This document shows positions 8,194 to 17,081 of a stretch of DNA of 64,000 bases, piece by piece. The notes under the pieces were generated by a model that was not told where the DNA came from, searched no databases, and saw nothing but the letters and a program-made list of their open reading frames with translations. Within the stretch, counting starts at the first letter, position 1; every line of letters starts with the position of its first letter. The stretch comes from Actinomadura opuntiae (GTDB lineage: Bacteria; Actinomycetota; Actinomycetes; Streptosporangiales; Streptosporangiaceae), in assembly GCF_030283205.1 (NCBI RefSeq), contig NZ_JASNWF010000038.1:1-64000 (forward strand), in the 5' to 3' direction. The position numbers and the translations under genes were made by a program.

Positions 8194-9566
8194 AGCTGGC
8201 CATTCTCGGCGGCGGCGGGTTCCGGGTGCCCTACGTGTACCAGGCGCTGCTGCGCGACCACGGCTCCCCGCGCATCGAGGAGGTCTGGCTGCAGGACTCC
8301 GACGCCGGCCGCCTGGAGGCGATGGCGGCGGTGCTGGCCGCGCTCGCGGGCGAGAGCGGCGACGCGGCCGGCGAGGCCCCGAAGGTGTTCACCTCCACCG
8401 ACCTGGACAGGGCGCTGGAGGGCGCGGACTTCGTGTTCGCGGCGATCCGCGTGGGCGGGCTCGCCGGGCGGGTGTGCGACGAGCGGGTCGCGCTCGACCT
8501 GGACGTGCTCGGCCAGGAGACGACCGGCCCCGGCGGGCTCGCCTACGGCCTGCGGACCATCCCGGTCATGCTCGACATCGCGCGGCGGGTGAAGGCGCTC
8601 GCGCCGGACGCCTACGTCATCAACTTCACCAACCCGGCCGGGATGATCACCGAGGCGATGCAGTCGGTGCTCGGCGACCGGGTGCTCGGCATCTGCGACA
8701 CCCCGTCCGGCCTCGGCACCCGGGTCGCCGCCGCGCTCGGCCTCGACCCGTCCCGCGTGCAGCTGGACTACGTCGGCCTGAACCACCTCGGCTGGATGCG
8801 GCGCATCCTGCACGACGGCGTGGACGTGCTGCCCCGGCTGCTCGCCGACGACGAGCTGCTCGGCTCGCTGGAGGAGGGCGTGGTGTTCGGCCGCGAGTGG
8901 CTCCGCGAGCTCGGCGTGATCCCCAACGAGTACCTCTACTACTACTACTTCAACCGGGAGGCGGTGCGCGCGACCCTCGACGCCCCGCAGACCCGCGGCG
9001 AGTTCCTGGCCGAGCAGCAGGCGGCGTTCTACGAGCGGATCGCGGCGGCGTCCGGCGGCGCGGCGATGGAGCTGTGGCGCGAGACGGTCGCGTCCCGCAG
9101 CGCCAGCTACATGGCCGAGATGAAGGGCGCGGCCACCGGCACCGAGCTGGAGGGGCACGCGGGCGTCGACCCGGTCGACGAGGGCTACGCCGGGGTCGCG
9201 CTGAGCGTGATGGCCGCGATCAGCCGCAACGAGCCCGCCACCATGATCCTCAACGTGCGCAACGGGTCGACGGTGCCCGCGCTGCCGGCCGACGCGGTGG
9301 TGGAGGTGCCGGTGCTGGTGGACGCCGGCGGCGTGCACCCGCTGTCGCTGGCCCAGCCCGACCTGCACCAGACCGGGCTGATGCAGCAGGTCAAGGCGGT
9401 CGAGCGGCTGACGATCAGCGCCGCGCGGACCGGCTCGCGCGCCGAGGCCGCCCGGGCGTTCGCGCTGCACCCGCTGGTCGACTCGGTGTCGGTCGGGCGG
9501 CGGCTGCTGGACGGCTACGCCGCCCGCATCCCGGAGGTCGCGGCCGTGTTCGCGGGCGGGACGTGA
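8190..9566 (+). CDS. GH4 family NAD/Mn-dependent glycosidase (6-phospho-glycosidase type)
   Basis: The 458-residue enzyme has the GH4 Rossmann start MKLAILGGGG, the conserved INFTNPAGM at about 144-151, the metal cysteine in GICDTPSG (C169) and the metal histidine in GLNHLGWM (H199). GH4 enzymes cleave glycosides by a redox-elimination mechanism using NAD and a divalent metal. The four residues from the metal cysteine, CDTP, are closest to the CDMP signature described for 6-phospho-alpha-glucosidases rather than the CN(V/I)P of 6-phospho-beta-glucosidases. That suggests an alpha-linked substrate but is only a hint. It is translationally coupled to the DeoR gene (ATGA) and followed 112 bp later by the PfkB kinase gene. 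Confidence 0.88.
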   Translation: MKLAILGGGGFRVPYVYQALLRDHGSPRIEEVWLQDSDAGRLEAMAAVLAALAGESGDAAGEAPKVFTSTDLDRALEGADFVFAAIRVGGLAGRVCDERVALDLDVLGQETTGPGGLAYGLRTIPVMLDIARRVKALAPDAYVINFTNPAGMITEAMQSVLGDRVLGICDTPSGLGTRVAAALGLDPSRVQLDYVGLNHLGWMRRILHDGVDVLPRLLADDELLGSLEEGVVFGREWLRELGVIPNEYLYYYYFNREAVRATLDAPQTRGEFLAEQQAAFYERIAAASGGAAMELWRETVASRSASYMAEMKGAATGTELEGHAGVDPVDEGYAGVALSVMAAISRNEPATMILNVRNGSTVPALPADAVVEVPVLVDAGGVHPLSLAQPDLHQTGLMQQVKAVERLTISAARTGSRAEAARAFALHPLVDSVSVGRRLLDGYAARIPEVAAVFAGGT

Positions 9567-9621
9567 CGGGCGGCCGGCCCGGAGGAGCTCCGCCCCGCCC
9601 GGGTCCCCGACCATCCGGTTT

Positions 9622-9631
9622 TGTCATGACA
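9622..9631. promoter_or_regulatory. TGTCATGACA palindrome upstream of the pfkB-ABC operon
   Basis: This perfect 10-bp palindrome lies about 48 bp before the kinase start and shares its half-site with the palindrome at 17885-17898 in front of the inositol operon (TGTC-N2-GACAT in both). It is a candidate site for the GntR regulator encoded at 17082-17819. Confidence 0.45.
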
Positions 9632-9678
9632 TTCGGTCATCCTGGTCTCAGCTCTGACGGTCCTCGTGAGGAGGCGCA

Positions 9679-10923
9679 ATGACAGCAGGAACCCTGCGCG
9701 GGGTCCCGTCCGCGGAGGTCCGCGGCGGCGGCACCGGAGCGGCCGCCGGCACCGAGGCGGCCGGGGCCGCGGTCCCGGGCCGGCCGCCCGAGCCGTCGAT
9801 GGCCGACCCGTGCGCGGAGCGCGAGGCCGTGGGCGAGCGGCTGCGCCGCACGCACGACGCGGGCGAGGAGGGGCCCGCGCCCGACCTCGACGTCTTCCTG
9901 TCCGGCCAGGTCTTCATGGACATGATCTTCACCGGGCTGCCCGGCCTGCCGCCGCCCGGCACCGAGCTGTTCACCGACGGGCTCGGTTCGGCGCCCGGCG
10001 GCATCGCCAACATCGCGGTGGCGATGAGCCGGCTCGGGCTGCGCGTCGGGCTCGCCGCCCCGTTCGGCGACGACCTGTTCGGCGCCTACCTGTGGCGCAC
10101 CCTCGCCGAGCAGGAGGGCGTGGACCTCGGCCACTCCCGCCGGGTCGGGTCCTGGCCCACGCCGGTCACGGTGTCGCTGGCCTACGACTCCGACCGCAGC
10201 ATGGTCACCTACGCCAAGCCCGTCCCCGACATGGGCTCCGCCGACGACTCCTACGAGGAGGTGCTCGGTTCCGCGCCGCCGTCGGCGCGGGCCTGCTTCA
10301 TCGACATCGAGCGGCCGGTGCCCGCGTGGGCGCGGCAGATGCGCGCGGGAGGCACCCTGGTCTTCGCCGACCTCGGCTGGGACGCCACCGAGACGTGGTC
10401 CAGCGAGGTCCTCGACCGGCTGGAGCACGTGGACGTGTTCCTGCCCAACGCGGTCGAGGCGATGGCCTACACCCGCACCGCCTCGCCCGAGGCCGCCGCC
10501 CGCGCCCTGTCGGAGCGGGTCCCGGTCGTGGTGGTCAAGCGCGGCGGCGCCGGCGCGATCGCGATCGACGCGCGCACCGGCGAGGTCGCCGAGACCGACG
10601 CGCTGCCGGTCCGGGCGCTGGACGCCACCGGCGCGGGCGACGTGTTCGGCGCCGGGTTCCTGTTCGGCACCCTCGCCGGGCTGCCGCTGGAGGAGCGGCT
10701 GAAGTTCGCCAACCTGTGCGCGGGCCTGTCGGTGCGGCACCGCAGCGGCTCGCTCGGCGCGCCCTGCTGGGGGGAGATCGCCGCGTTCGGGGAGTCCGGC
10801 GAGGTCCCCGAGGAGGTCCTCGAACCGTACGCCTTCGTCGTCGACTACATCCCCGACTCGGCCACCGACACCGTCGTGCGCGCCGAGCCCACCCTCCGCG
10901 ACGACCTGCAGCACTCGTCCTGA
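9679..10923 (+). CDS. PfkB-family carbohydrate kinase
   Basis: This ribokinase-like kinase has 414 residues. The first about 68 residues are a low-complexity, Gly/Ala/Pro-rich extension not seen in most family members. The fold begins at DLDVFLSGQVFMDMIF, with substrate-binding GSAPGGIANIAVAMSRLG near 103-120 and the catalytic DATGAGDVFGAGFLFG near residue 315. It phosphorylates an unidentified sugar or sugar alcohol. ATG 9679 has GAGGAGG seven bases upstream, which supports the long form, but the internal Met at about residue 41 could be an alternative. It lies between the GH4 gene and the ABC importer, so it likely acts on an imported sugar or on a GH4 product. Confidence 0.88.
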   Translation: MTAGTLRGVPSAEVRGGGTGAAAGTEAAGAAVPGRPPEPSMADPCAEREAVGERLRRTHDAGEEGPAPDLDVFLSGQVFMDMIFTGLPGLPPPGTELFTDGLGSAPGGIANIAVAMSRLGLRVGLAAPFGDDLFGAYLWRTLAEQEGVDLGHSRRVGSWPTPVTVSLAYDSDRSMVTYAKPVPDMGSADDSYEEVLGSAPPSARACFIDIERPVPAWARQMRAGGTLVFADLGWDATETWSSEVLDRLEHVDVFLPNAVEAMAYTRTASPEAAARALSERVPVVVVKRGGAGAIAIDARTGEVAETDALPVRALDATGAGDVFGAGFLFGTLAGLPLEERLKFANLCAGLSVRHRSGSLGAPCWGEIAAFGESGEVPEEVLEPYAFVVDYIPDSATDTVVRAEPTLRDDLQHSS

Positions 10924-10957
10924 CGGACCGTCCGAGCCCCCCGCCCCACCCCCCGGA

Positions 10958-10989
10958 CCCGTACCGCGCGGCCCGCCGCCCGGTACGGG
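10958..10989 (+). other. Intercistronic hairpin between kinase and binding-protein genes
   Basis: CCCGTACCG and CGGTACGGG form a perfect 9-bp stem with a 14-base loop, 29 bp before the binding-protein start. There is no T-run, so it is more likely an RNA-stability or processing element, or a weak terminator, than a strong terminator. Confidence 0.45.
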
Positions 10990-11017
10990 GACGGCAGCGC
11001 AGAAAGGAGCCGCAGGA

Positions 11018-12373
11018 ATGCCGACGCTCACGAGACGGGGCACGGTCGCCGCGGCGGCGGCCCTGGTGACCGCGCTCGCCGCCGCCTGCGCGCCGGGCTC
11101 GTCGGACGACAAGCCGGCGAGCAAGGCGCCCGCGGCGGTCAGCACCGACGTCGCCAAGGCCGGCAACGTGACGCTCACCGTCTGGGACCAGGAGGTCCAG
11201 GGCGGGCTGAAGGAGCAGATCGAGAAGCTCAACGGCCAGTTCGAGGCCAAGTACCCGAACGTGAAGATCAAGCGGGTGTCGCGCTCGTTCAGCGACCTGC
11301 AGAAGACGCTGCGGCTGGCGCTGTCGGGGAGCAACCCGCCCGACGTCGTCGAGGCCAACCAGGGCTACGCGTCCATGGCGCAGTACGTCAAGGACGGCAT
11401 GCTGCTGCCGCTCGGCGCCTACGACAAGGCCTACGGGTGGTCCAAGCGGTACCCGAAGGGGCTGCTCGACCTCAACAGCGTCACCAAGGACGGCAAGCTC
11501 ATCGGCTCCGGCGACCTGTACGGCGTCTCGCTGAACGGCGAGATCGTCGGGCTCTACTACAACAAGGAGAAGCTCGCCAAGCTCGGCATCCAGCCGCCGA
11601 AGACCTGGGACGAGTTCGAGCAGGCCCTCGCCACCGCCAAGGGCAGGGGCGAGGTGCCGATCGCGTTCGGCAACCTGGAGAAGCTGCCCGCGATGCAGCT
11701 GTACGGCATCCTCCAGGACGCCGCGACCGGTAAGGACGCCGTCCGGAAGCTGGTGTTCGGCAGCGCCGGGTCCTGGACGGACGCGCCGAACGTGCAGGCC
11801 GCGCAGAGGCTCGCGGACTGGGCGAAGAAGGGCTACCTCACCAAGGACTCCAACTCGGTGAAGTGGGACGACACCCCGGTCAACTTCGCCAAGGGCGAGG
11901 GCGTGTTCATGTTCGGCGGCACCTGGTGGGCGCCGGACCTCGACGACCGGATGAAGGACAAGGTCGGCTTCGCGCTGCCGCCCGCGCCGCAGGCGGGCGC
12001 GCCGGTGGCGACCATGGGCGGCGAGAGCCTGCCGTGGTCGATCACGTCCAAGTCCAAGCACGCCGACGTCGCCGCCGCCTACATCAACTTCATCACCTCG
12101 CCCGAGGCGATGAACGTGGCGGTCCAGACCGGCAGCCTGCCCGTGCTGCCCGCCACCACGCAGCCGGACAAGCCGCTGATGAAGGAGGTGTCGGCGGCCT
12201 GGGCCGAGCTCAGCAAGAACGACGGCACCACCCCCTACATCGACTACACGACCCCGACGTTCACCGACGCGTTCGGCGGCCCGCTGCAGGGCCTCGTCGC
12301 CGGCAAGACGTCCGCGCAAGAGGCCATGAAGGCGGCCCAGGACGACTACACCGCCTTCCAGAAGAAGAAGTAG
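11018..12373 (+). CDS. ABC sugar importer, substrate-binding lipoprotein
   Basis: The 451-residue protein has a lipoprotein signal (MPTLTRRGTVAAAA, lipobox LAAAC with Cys about 27), a disordered Ser/Ala/Lys-rich linker and a family 1 extracellular solute-binding domain starting at NVTLTVWDQEVQGG. Typical later features are NPPDVVEANQGY, GVSLNGEIVGLYYNKEKLAKLG and WSITSKSKHADVAAAYINF. It is anchored to the outer face of the membrane and delivers an oligosaccharide or related ligand to the two permeases encoded next. The ligand cannot be read from the sequence. AGAAAGGAG lies upstream of the ATG. Confidence 0.93.
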   Translation: MPTLTRRGTVAAAAALVTALAAACAPGSSDDKPASKAPAAVSTDVAKAGNVTLTVWDQEVQGGLKEQIEKLNGQFEAKYPNVKIKRVSRSFSDLQKTLRLALSGSNPPDVVEANQGYASMAQYVKDGMLLPLGAYDKAYGWSKRYPKGLLDLNSVTKDGKLIGSGDLYGVSLNGEIVGLYYNKEKLAKLGIQPPKTWDEFEQALATAKGRGEVPIAFGNLEKLPAMQLYGILQDAATGKDAVRKLVFGSAGSWTDAPNVQAAQRLADWAKKGYLTKDSNSVKWDDTPVNFAKGEGVFMFGGTWWAPDLDDRMKDKVGFALPPAPQAGAPVATMGGESLPWSITSKSKHADVAAAYINFITSPEAMNVAVQTGSLPVLPATTQPDKPLMKEVSAAWAELSKNDGTTPYIDYTTPTFTDAFGGPLQGLVAGKTSAQEAMKAAQDDYTAFQKKK

Positions 12374-12401
12374 TGACGACCGGCCCGGCGTGACCGCCGG
12401 T

Positions 12402-12437
12402 CCCGCCGCCGCCCGGCATCCCCGGCGCGGCGGCGGG
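12402..12437 (+). other. Intercistronic hairpin after the binding-protein gene
   Basis: An 11-bp perfect stem (CCCGCCGCCGC with GCGGCGGCGGG, 14-base loop) lies 29 bp past the stop of the binding-protein gene and 69 bp before the first permease. Hairpins at this position in sugar ABC operons commonly protect the binding-protein mRNA and lower permease expression. That role is inferred. Confidence 0.45.
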
Positions 12438-12505
12438 GCACCGGCCGCCCCCGCGCAGGACGCGGGGCGGTCCGCGCCGACGAGGTGACAGCGAGGAGCG
12501 CGCAC

Positions 12506-13480
12506 ATGACGACCGTCGCGCGGCAGAAGACCCCCGAGCCGGGGGCCGAGGCGTCCGGCTCGAGCAACGGGCGGCCCGCGGGGCGCCGGAGCAGGTCCCG
12601 GCCGCCGGGCGAGCCCCGCGCCGTCGGCTGGCTGTACGTCCTGCCGGCCCTGGCGGTGTACGGGACCTTCCTGCTGTGGCCGCTGCTGCGCGGCGCGCAG
12701 TTCTCCCTGTACCACTGGGACGGCATCGGCCAGGCGACCTGGGCGGGGCTGTCCAACTACACCGCCACCTGGACCGACCCGACGCTGCGGGGCGCCTTCG
12801 GGCACCTGCTGATCCTGATCGTGTTCTACGCGGTCCTGCCGTGCTGCATCGCGTTCGTGCTGGTCGCCGTCATGTCCCGGACCAAGGTCCGCGGCCTGAC
12901 GTTCTTCCGCACCGTGCTGTTCATGCCGCAGGTCATCGCGATGGTCGCGGTCGCGGTGGCGTGGCAGTGGGTGTACTCCACGCACGGGCCCGTCAACACC
13001 GTCCTCGGCTGGCTGCACGACCTCGGCCTGCCGGACTGGCGGCACGGCTGGCTCGGCGACTTCACGTTCGCGCTGCCCGCCATCGGGCTCGTCGGCACCT
13101 GGGTCGAGATCGGGCTGGCGCTGGTGCTGTTCCTCGCCGGCGTGCAGAAGATCCCCCGGGAGCTGTACGAGGCGGCGCGGATCGACGGCGCCGGGGCGGT
13201 CCGGGAGTTCTTCACCGTCACCCTGCCGGGGCTGCGGCGCGAGTTGTCGGTCGCGCTGACGCTCACCACGATCATGGCGGTGCGCAACTTCGACCTCATC
13301 TACATGGCGACCGCCGGCGGCCCGGGCGACTCCACGAAGGTGCCCGCCTACGAGGTCTACAACCGCACGTTCAACACCGGCGAGGTCGGGCTCGGCTGCG
13401 CCATCGGCGTCACGCTGGCCGTGCTGGCGTTCGCGGTCACCGCGGGCGTCGGCCGCCTCGTGGAGGGGAGGGGCGAATGA
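12506..13480 (+). CDS. ABC sugar importer, permease 1
   Basis: The 324-residue membrane protein belongs to the MalF-like sugar permease family. After a charged, disordered N-terminus of about 40 residues there are six hydrophobic segments, from GWLYVLPALAVYGTFLLWPLL to the end. The cytoplasmic EAA loop that contacts the ATPase is visible as ELYEAARIDGAGAVREFF. ATG 12506 has GAGGAG eight bases upstream and was preferred over the in-frame GTG at 12485. It is coupled to permease 2 by an ATGA overlap. Confidence 0.92.
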   Translation: MTTVARQKTPEPGAEASGSSNGRPAGRRSRSRPPGEPRAVGWLYVLPALAVYGTFLLWPLLRGAQFSLYHWDGIGQATWAGLSNYTATWTDPTLRGAFGHLLILIVFYAVLPCCIAFVLVAVMSRTKVRGLTFFRTVLFMPQVIAMVAVAVAWQWVYSTHGPVNTVLGWLHDLGLPDWRHGWLGDFTFALPAIGLVGTWVEIGLALVLFLAGVQKIPRELYEAARIDGAGAVREFFTVTLPGLRRELSVALTLTTIMAVRNFDLIYMATAGGPGDSTKVPAYEVYNRTFNTGEVGLGCAIGVTLAVLAFAVTAGVGRLVEGRGE

Positions 13481-14271
13481 GCAGGCGCTACGAGCGGATC
13501 TTCAACCACGCGGTGCTGGCGCTGTTCGCGGTGGTCGCCCTGTTCCCGATGGTCGGCATCGTGGCGCAGGCGCTGCAGCTGCCGGGGAACCTGTCGTTCG
13601 GCACCTTCCGGGTCGCCTGGAACGAGGGCCACTTCGGCGCCTACCTGCGCAACAGCGTCATCGTCACCGCCGTCACGGTGGTGCTGGCCAGCGTCTTCTC
13701 GATCATGTCGGGGTACGCGCTCGGCGTCATGCGCTTCCGCGGCGCCGGGGCGCTGTTCCTGCTGTTCCTGGCCGGCCTCACCATCCCCACCGAGGCCGTC
13801 GTGGTGCCGCTGTACTTCGACCTGCGCTCGGCCGGGCTCGACAACACCTACGCCGGGCTGATCCTGCCGCAGGTCGCGATGTCGGTCGCGTTCGGCACGT
13901 TCTGGATGCGCGCCTACTTCCGCAGCGTGCCGCCGTCGCTGATGGAGGCGGCGCGGATGGACGGCGCGTCCAGCTGGACGACCCTGTGGCGGGTGCTGGT
14001 GCCGATCGGCCGGCCCGCCATCCTCACCATGGTCGTGCTGATCACCATGTGGACGTGGAACGAGTTCCTGCTGCCGCTGGTGATCGTCAACTCCGACGAG
14101 GGGCTGCGCACCGCGCCGCTCGGCCTGTCGTTCTTCCAGGGCGCGCACAAGACCGACTACTCGCTGCTCATGGCGGGCGCGCTGATCATCGCGGCGCCCG
14201 TCGTGATCGTCTATGTCTTCCTGCAACGCCGGTTCATTGCAGGGATGCTCTCGGGGGCCATCAAGGAGTAG
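13477..14271 (+). CDS. ABC sugar importer, permease 2
   Basis: The 264-residue MalG-like permease has six hydrophobic segments and the EAA motif SLMEAARMDGASSWTTLWRVLVP, which docks to the ATPase. The C-terminal RRFIAGMLSGAIKE is typical of this family. The start overlaps the stop of permease 1. No ATPase gene is linked to this importer. The nearest candidates are the two MsmK/UgpC-type ATPases at 37605-38828 and 42650-43891. Confidence 0.92.
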   Translation: MSRRYERIFNHAVLALFAVVALFPMVGIVAQALQLPGNLSFGTFRVAWNEGHFGAYLRNSVIVTAVTVVLASVFSIMSGYALGVMRFRGAGALFLLFLAGLTIPTEAVVVPLYFDLRSAGLDNTYAGLILPQVAMSVAFGTFWMRAYFRSVPPSLMEAARMDGASSWTTLWRVLVPIGRPAILTMVVLITMWTWNEFLLPLVIVNSDEGLRTAPLGLSFFQGAHKTDYSLLMAGALIIAAPVVIVYVFLQRRFIAGMLSGAIKE

Positions 14272-14278
14272 GGAGTCC

Positions 14279-14299
14279 GGGGCCGCCCCCGGCGGCCCC
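14279..14299 (+). other. Hairpin between permease 2 and the deacetylase gene
   Basis: GGGGCCGCC and GGCGGCCCC form a 9-bp stem with a CCC loop, seven bases past the permease stop. There is no T-run. It may be a partial terminator or stability element that sets the level of the downstream deacetylase mRNA. Confidence 0.4.
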
Positions 14300-14319
14300 G
14301 CAACGGAACAGGAGAGTTC

Positions 14320-17016
14320 ATGCGAAGACTCGCCCTACCCGCCGTCCTGTCCGCCGCGCTGGCGGGCTCGGCCATCGCGCTGGCCGGCCCGCCCGCGCAG
14401 GCGCGGACGGCACCGTCCGACCGCACGGCACCGTCGGAACGGGGCCGGCTGGACGTGCTGTTCGTCGGGGCGCACCCCGACGACGAGTCCGGCACCCTGT
14501 CGACCCTCGGCCAGTGGAACGAGTTCGATAAGGCCAGGACGGGAGTGCTGACCGTCACCCGCGGCGAGGGCGGCGGCAACGCCGCGGGGACGGAGGAGGG
14601 CCCGGCGCTCGGCCTGCTCCGCGAGGACGAGGAGCGCCGCGCGGTCGGCAAGGCGGGCGTCACCGACGTCCACAACCTCGACAAGGTCGACTTCTACTAC
14701 ACGGTGAGCGCGCCGCTCACCGAGGACACCTGGGGCCACGACGACACCCTCGCCAAGGTCGTGCGGATCGTCCGCGAGACCCGCCCCAAGGTGATCGTGA
14801 CGATGAACCCGGCGCCGCTGCCCGGCCAGCACGGCAACCACCAGGAGGCCGCGCGGCTGGCGACCGAGGCGTACCGCGCCGCCGCCGACCCCAACGCGTT
14901 CCCGACGCAGCTCAGCAAGGAGGGCCTGAAGACCTGGGCGCCCGGGCGGCTGTTCCAGGGCGGCGGCGCGTCCGGCCCGACCGGGCAGGAGTGCGCCGCC
15001 AAGCTCACCCCGAGCACGCCGGCGTCGGTGGCCTACGGCGTGTGGGGCGGCCGGACGTCGGCCCGCAACGGCGGCAAGACGTGGGCGCAGGTCGAGCGGG
15101 AGGCGCAGCGGCTGTACGTGAGCCAGGGCTGGGCCGGGTTCCCGGACGCGCCGTCCGACCCGTCGAAGATCGGCTGCGACTACTTCACGCAGATCGCGAG
15201 CCGCGTGCCGTTCACGCTCGGCAACACCGACCCGTCGGCGCCGCTGGAGGGCGCGGTCACGCCGGTCAAGGGCGGCCTGCCGCTCGGCACGCAGTTCTCC
15301 CTGACGACCGGGTCGTACGGCGTGACGCCCGGCGCGGCGTTCACGGTGACGGCGCACGCCAGCGCGCCGAAGAAGCTCGGCAACGCGCGCGCCGCGCTCT
15401 CGGTGCCGTCCGGTTGGAACGTGACAGGAAGCGGTGACCTGGGCAAACTCGGGTCCCGCGAGCGGACGGCGACGTTCACCGTGACGCCGCCCGCCGGCGC
15501 CTCGGTGGGCCGCGCGCAGATCTCCGCGACGCTCACCTCCGGGCGCGCCACCGGCCAGACCGCGACGATGGTGAACGTCCAGCCGCCCGTCACCGGCCAG
15601 CAGCAGCCGCTGCCGCGCGTCGACGACTTCGACACCTGGGCCACCAAGACCGGCGTGCCCGCGCTCATCGGCCAGATGAAGCGGGTGCTGACGGTCGGCT
15701 CCGGCAAGTCCCGCGACGTCCGGGTGGACCTGGTGAACACCACCTCGTCCGCGCAGTCCGGCACGGTGAAGCTGGACCTGCCGAAGGGCTTCTCGGCCGA
15801 CGCCGCGTCCAAGCCGTACACGCTCGCGGCCGACGCGAAGGGCACCGCCACCTTCAAGGTGACCAACACCGACGCCTCGCTGCCGACCTCCAACCAGGGC
15901 GGCTCCGGCGGCGACTACGACTACACCATCACGACCACGCCCTCGTCCGGCCCGGCCGACGTGGAGACGGCGGCGCTGGAACTGGTCCCGGTAGCCGAGA
16001 TCCCCAAGGCGGCCGCCGCCCCGAAGATCGACGGCAAGGAGGAGACCGGCGAGTACACCGGCGCCGAGCTGAACCTGTCGCGGGTGTGGGAGGGCGACGC
16101 CTGCGCGTCGGCCGCCGACTGCTCGGCCACCGGCAAGGTGACCTGGACCGACGACGCGCTGAACGTGCTGGTGAAGGTCCGCGACGACAAGCAGGGCACG
16201 GTGCTCGGCGCCGACGACTGCAAGCGGCACTGGCGCACCGACTCGGTCGAGATCGGGATCGACCCGCGCGGCGACTCCGAGAACACCTCGACCACCTTCA
16301 AGACCGGCATCTTCCCGCAGATGGCGGACGGCAAGCCGTGCTTCGAGCGCGACGCCGACGCCCACCAGGGCGGCGCGGATGCCGCGCCCGGCATGCAGGT
16401 CGCCGCGACGGTCAACCAGCCCTACGACGGCTACACCGTCGAGGCGAAGATCCCGTTCAAGGACCTGCCGACCGCCGTGGACCCGGCGCGGATGGGCCTG
16501 AACGTCTTCGTCTACGACTCCGACACCCAGGACAAGACCGGCCAGACCCGGATCGGCTGGTCGACCTGGGGCGGCGTGCAGGGCGACCCGTACCGGTGGG
16601 GCCAGACGACCCTGCCCGGCTACACGCCCGACCCGGGCCTGCCGACCACCCCGCCCGCGCCGGTCATGCCGACCGACGCGGCGGCCTCGGTGAACTCGCC
16701 GCAGTCCATCGAGCAGGCCGTCCGGACCGGGATCCCGCTCGCGGGCGGCCCGGCGGCGCCGCGCTCCGACAGCGCGCGCATCTCCGGTACGCCGAAGGTG
16801 TCCGGTGGGTCGACGACCTTCCGGCTGCGGGCGACCGGCCCCGGCACCGCCCACGTGACGGTCTGGGACGGCAAGGTCCTCGGCACCAGGACGGTCGAGG
16901 TGAAGCGCGCCGGCCCGCAGTCGGTGACGGTCACCGGCGCGAGCGGCCTGCTCGCCGTCGCGTTCGAGGCGAAGAAGGGGGGCACGGCGAGCAGCGTCGC
17001 CCGGCTGACGCGGTGA
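14320..17016 (+). CDS. Secreted PIG-L (LmbE) family zinc deacetylase with NEW3-like and CBM9-like modules
   Basis: The 898-residue protein starts with a Sec signal (MRRLALPAVLSAALAGSAIA, probable cleavage after AQA near residue 28). The PIG-L domain follows, with the metal motif AHPDDE at 51-56 and a third ligand in GNHQEA (H174). PIG-L enzymes are zinc N-deacetylases acting on GlcNAc-containing compounds such as GlcNAc-inositol. Residues about 440-540 look like a NEW3-type beta-sandwich, about 560-760 like a CBM9/DOMON carbohydrate-binding module, and the end is a further beta-rich segment. Secretion, and linkage to a sugar importer and inositol genes, suggest it processes an extracellular amino-sugar conjugate. 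AGGAG lies before ATG 14320. Confidence 0.87.
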   Translation: MRRLALPAVLSAALAGSAIALAGPPAQARTAPSDRTAPSERGRLDVLFVGAHPDDESGTLSTLGQWNEFDKARTGVLTVTRGEGGGNAAGTEEGPALGLLREDEERRAVGKAGVTDVHNLDKVDFYYTVSAPLTEDTWGHDDTLAKVVRIVRETRPKVIVTMNPAPLPGQHGNHQEAARLATEAYRAAADPNAFPTQLSKEGLKTWAPGRLFQGGGASGPTGQECAAKLTPSTPASVAYGVWGGRTSARNGGKTWAQVEREAQRLYVSQGWAGFPDAPSDPSKIGCDYFTQIASRVPFTLGNTDPSAPLEGAVTPVKGGLPLGTQFSLTTGSYGVTPGAAFTVTAHASAPKKLGNARAALSVPSGWNVTGSGDLGKLGSRERTATFTVTPPAGASVGRAQISATLTSGRATGQTATMVNVQPPVTGQQQPLPRVDDFDTWATKTGVPALIGQMKRVLTVGSGKSRDVRVDLVNTTSSAQSGTVKLDLPKGFSADAASKPYTLAADAKGTATFKVTNTDASLPTSNQGGSGGDYDYTITTTPSSGPADVETAALELVPVAEIPKAAAAPKIDGKEETGEYTGAELNLSRVWEGDACASAADCSATGKVTWTDDALNVLVKVRDDKQGTVLGADDCKRHWRTDSVEIGIDPRGDSENTSTTFKTGIFPQMADGKPCFERDADAHQGGADAAPGMQVAATVNQPYDGYTVEAKIPFKDLPTAVDPARMGLNVFVYDSDTQDKTGQTRIGWSTWGGVQGDPYRWGQTTLPGYTPDPGLPTTPPAPVMPTDAAASVNSPQSIEQAVRTGIPLAGGPAAPRSDSARISGTPKVSGGSTTFRLRATGPGTAHVTVWDGKVLGTRTVEVKRAGPQSVTVTGASGLLAVAFEAKKGGTASSVARLTR

Positions 17017-17021
17017 ACGGT

Positions 17022-17055
17022 GCCGCCGCGCCGGGTTCGCGCCCGGCGCGGCGGC
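17022..17055. terminator. Bidirectional terminator hairpin
   Basis: A perfect 14-bp stem (GCCGCCGCGCCGGG with its complement, 6-base loop) lies between the convergent deacetylase and GntR genes. A TTTT follows about 17 bases later on the + strand. Confidence 0.65.
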
Positions 17056-17081
17056 GTTCCGCCCGCCTGTTTTCGGGCCGG

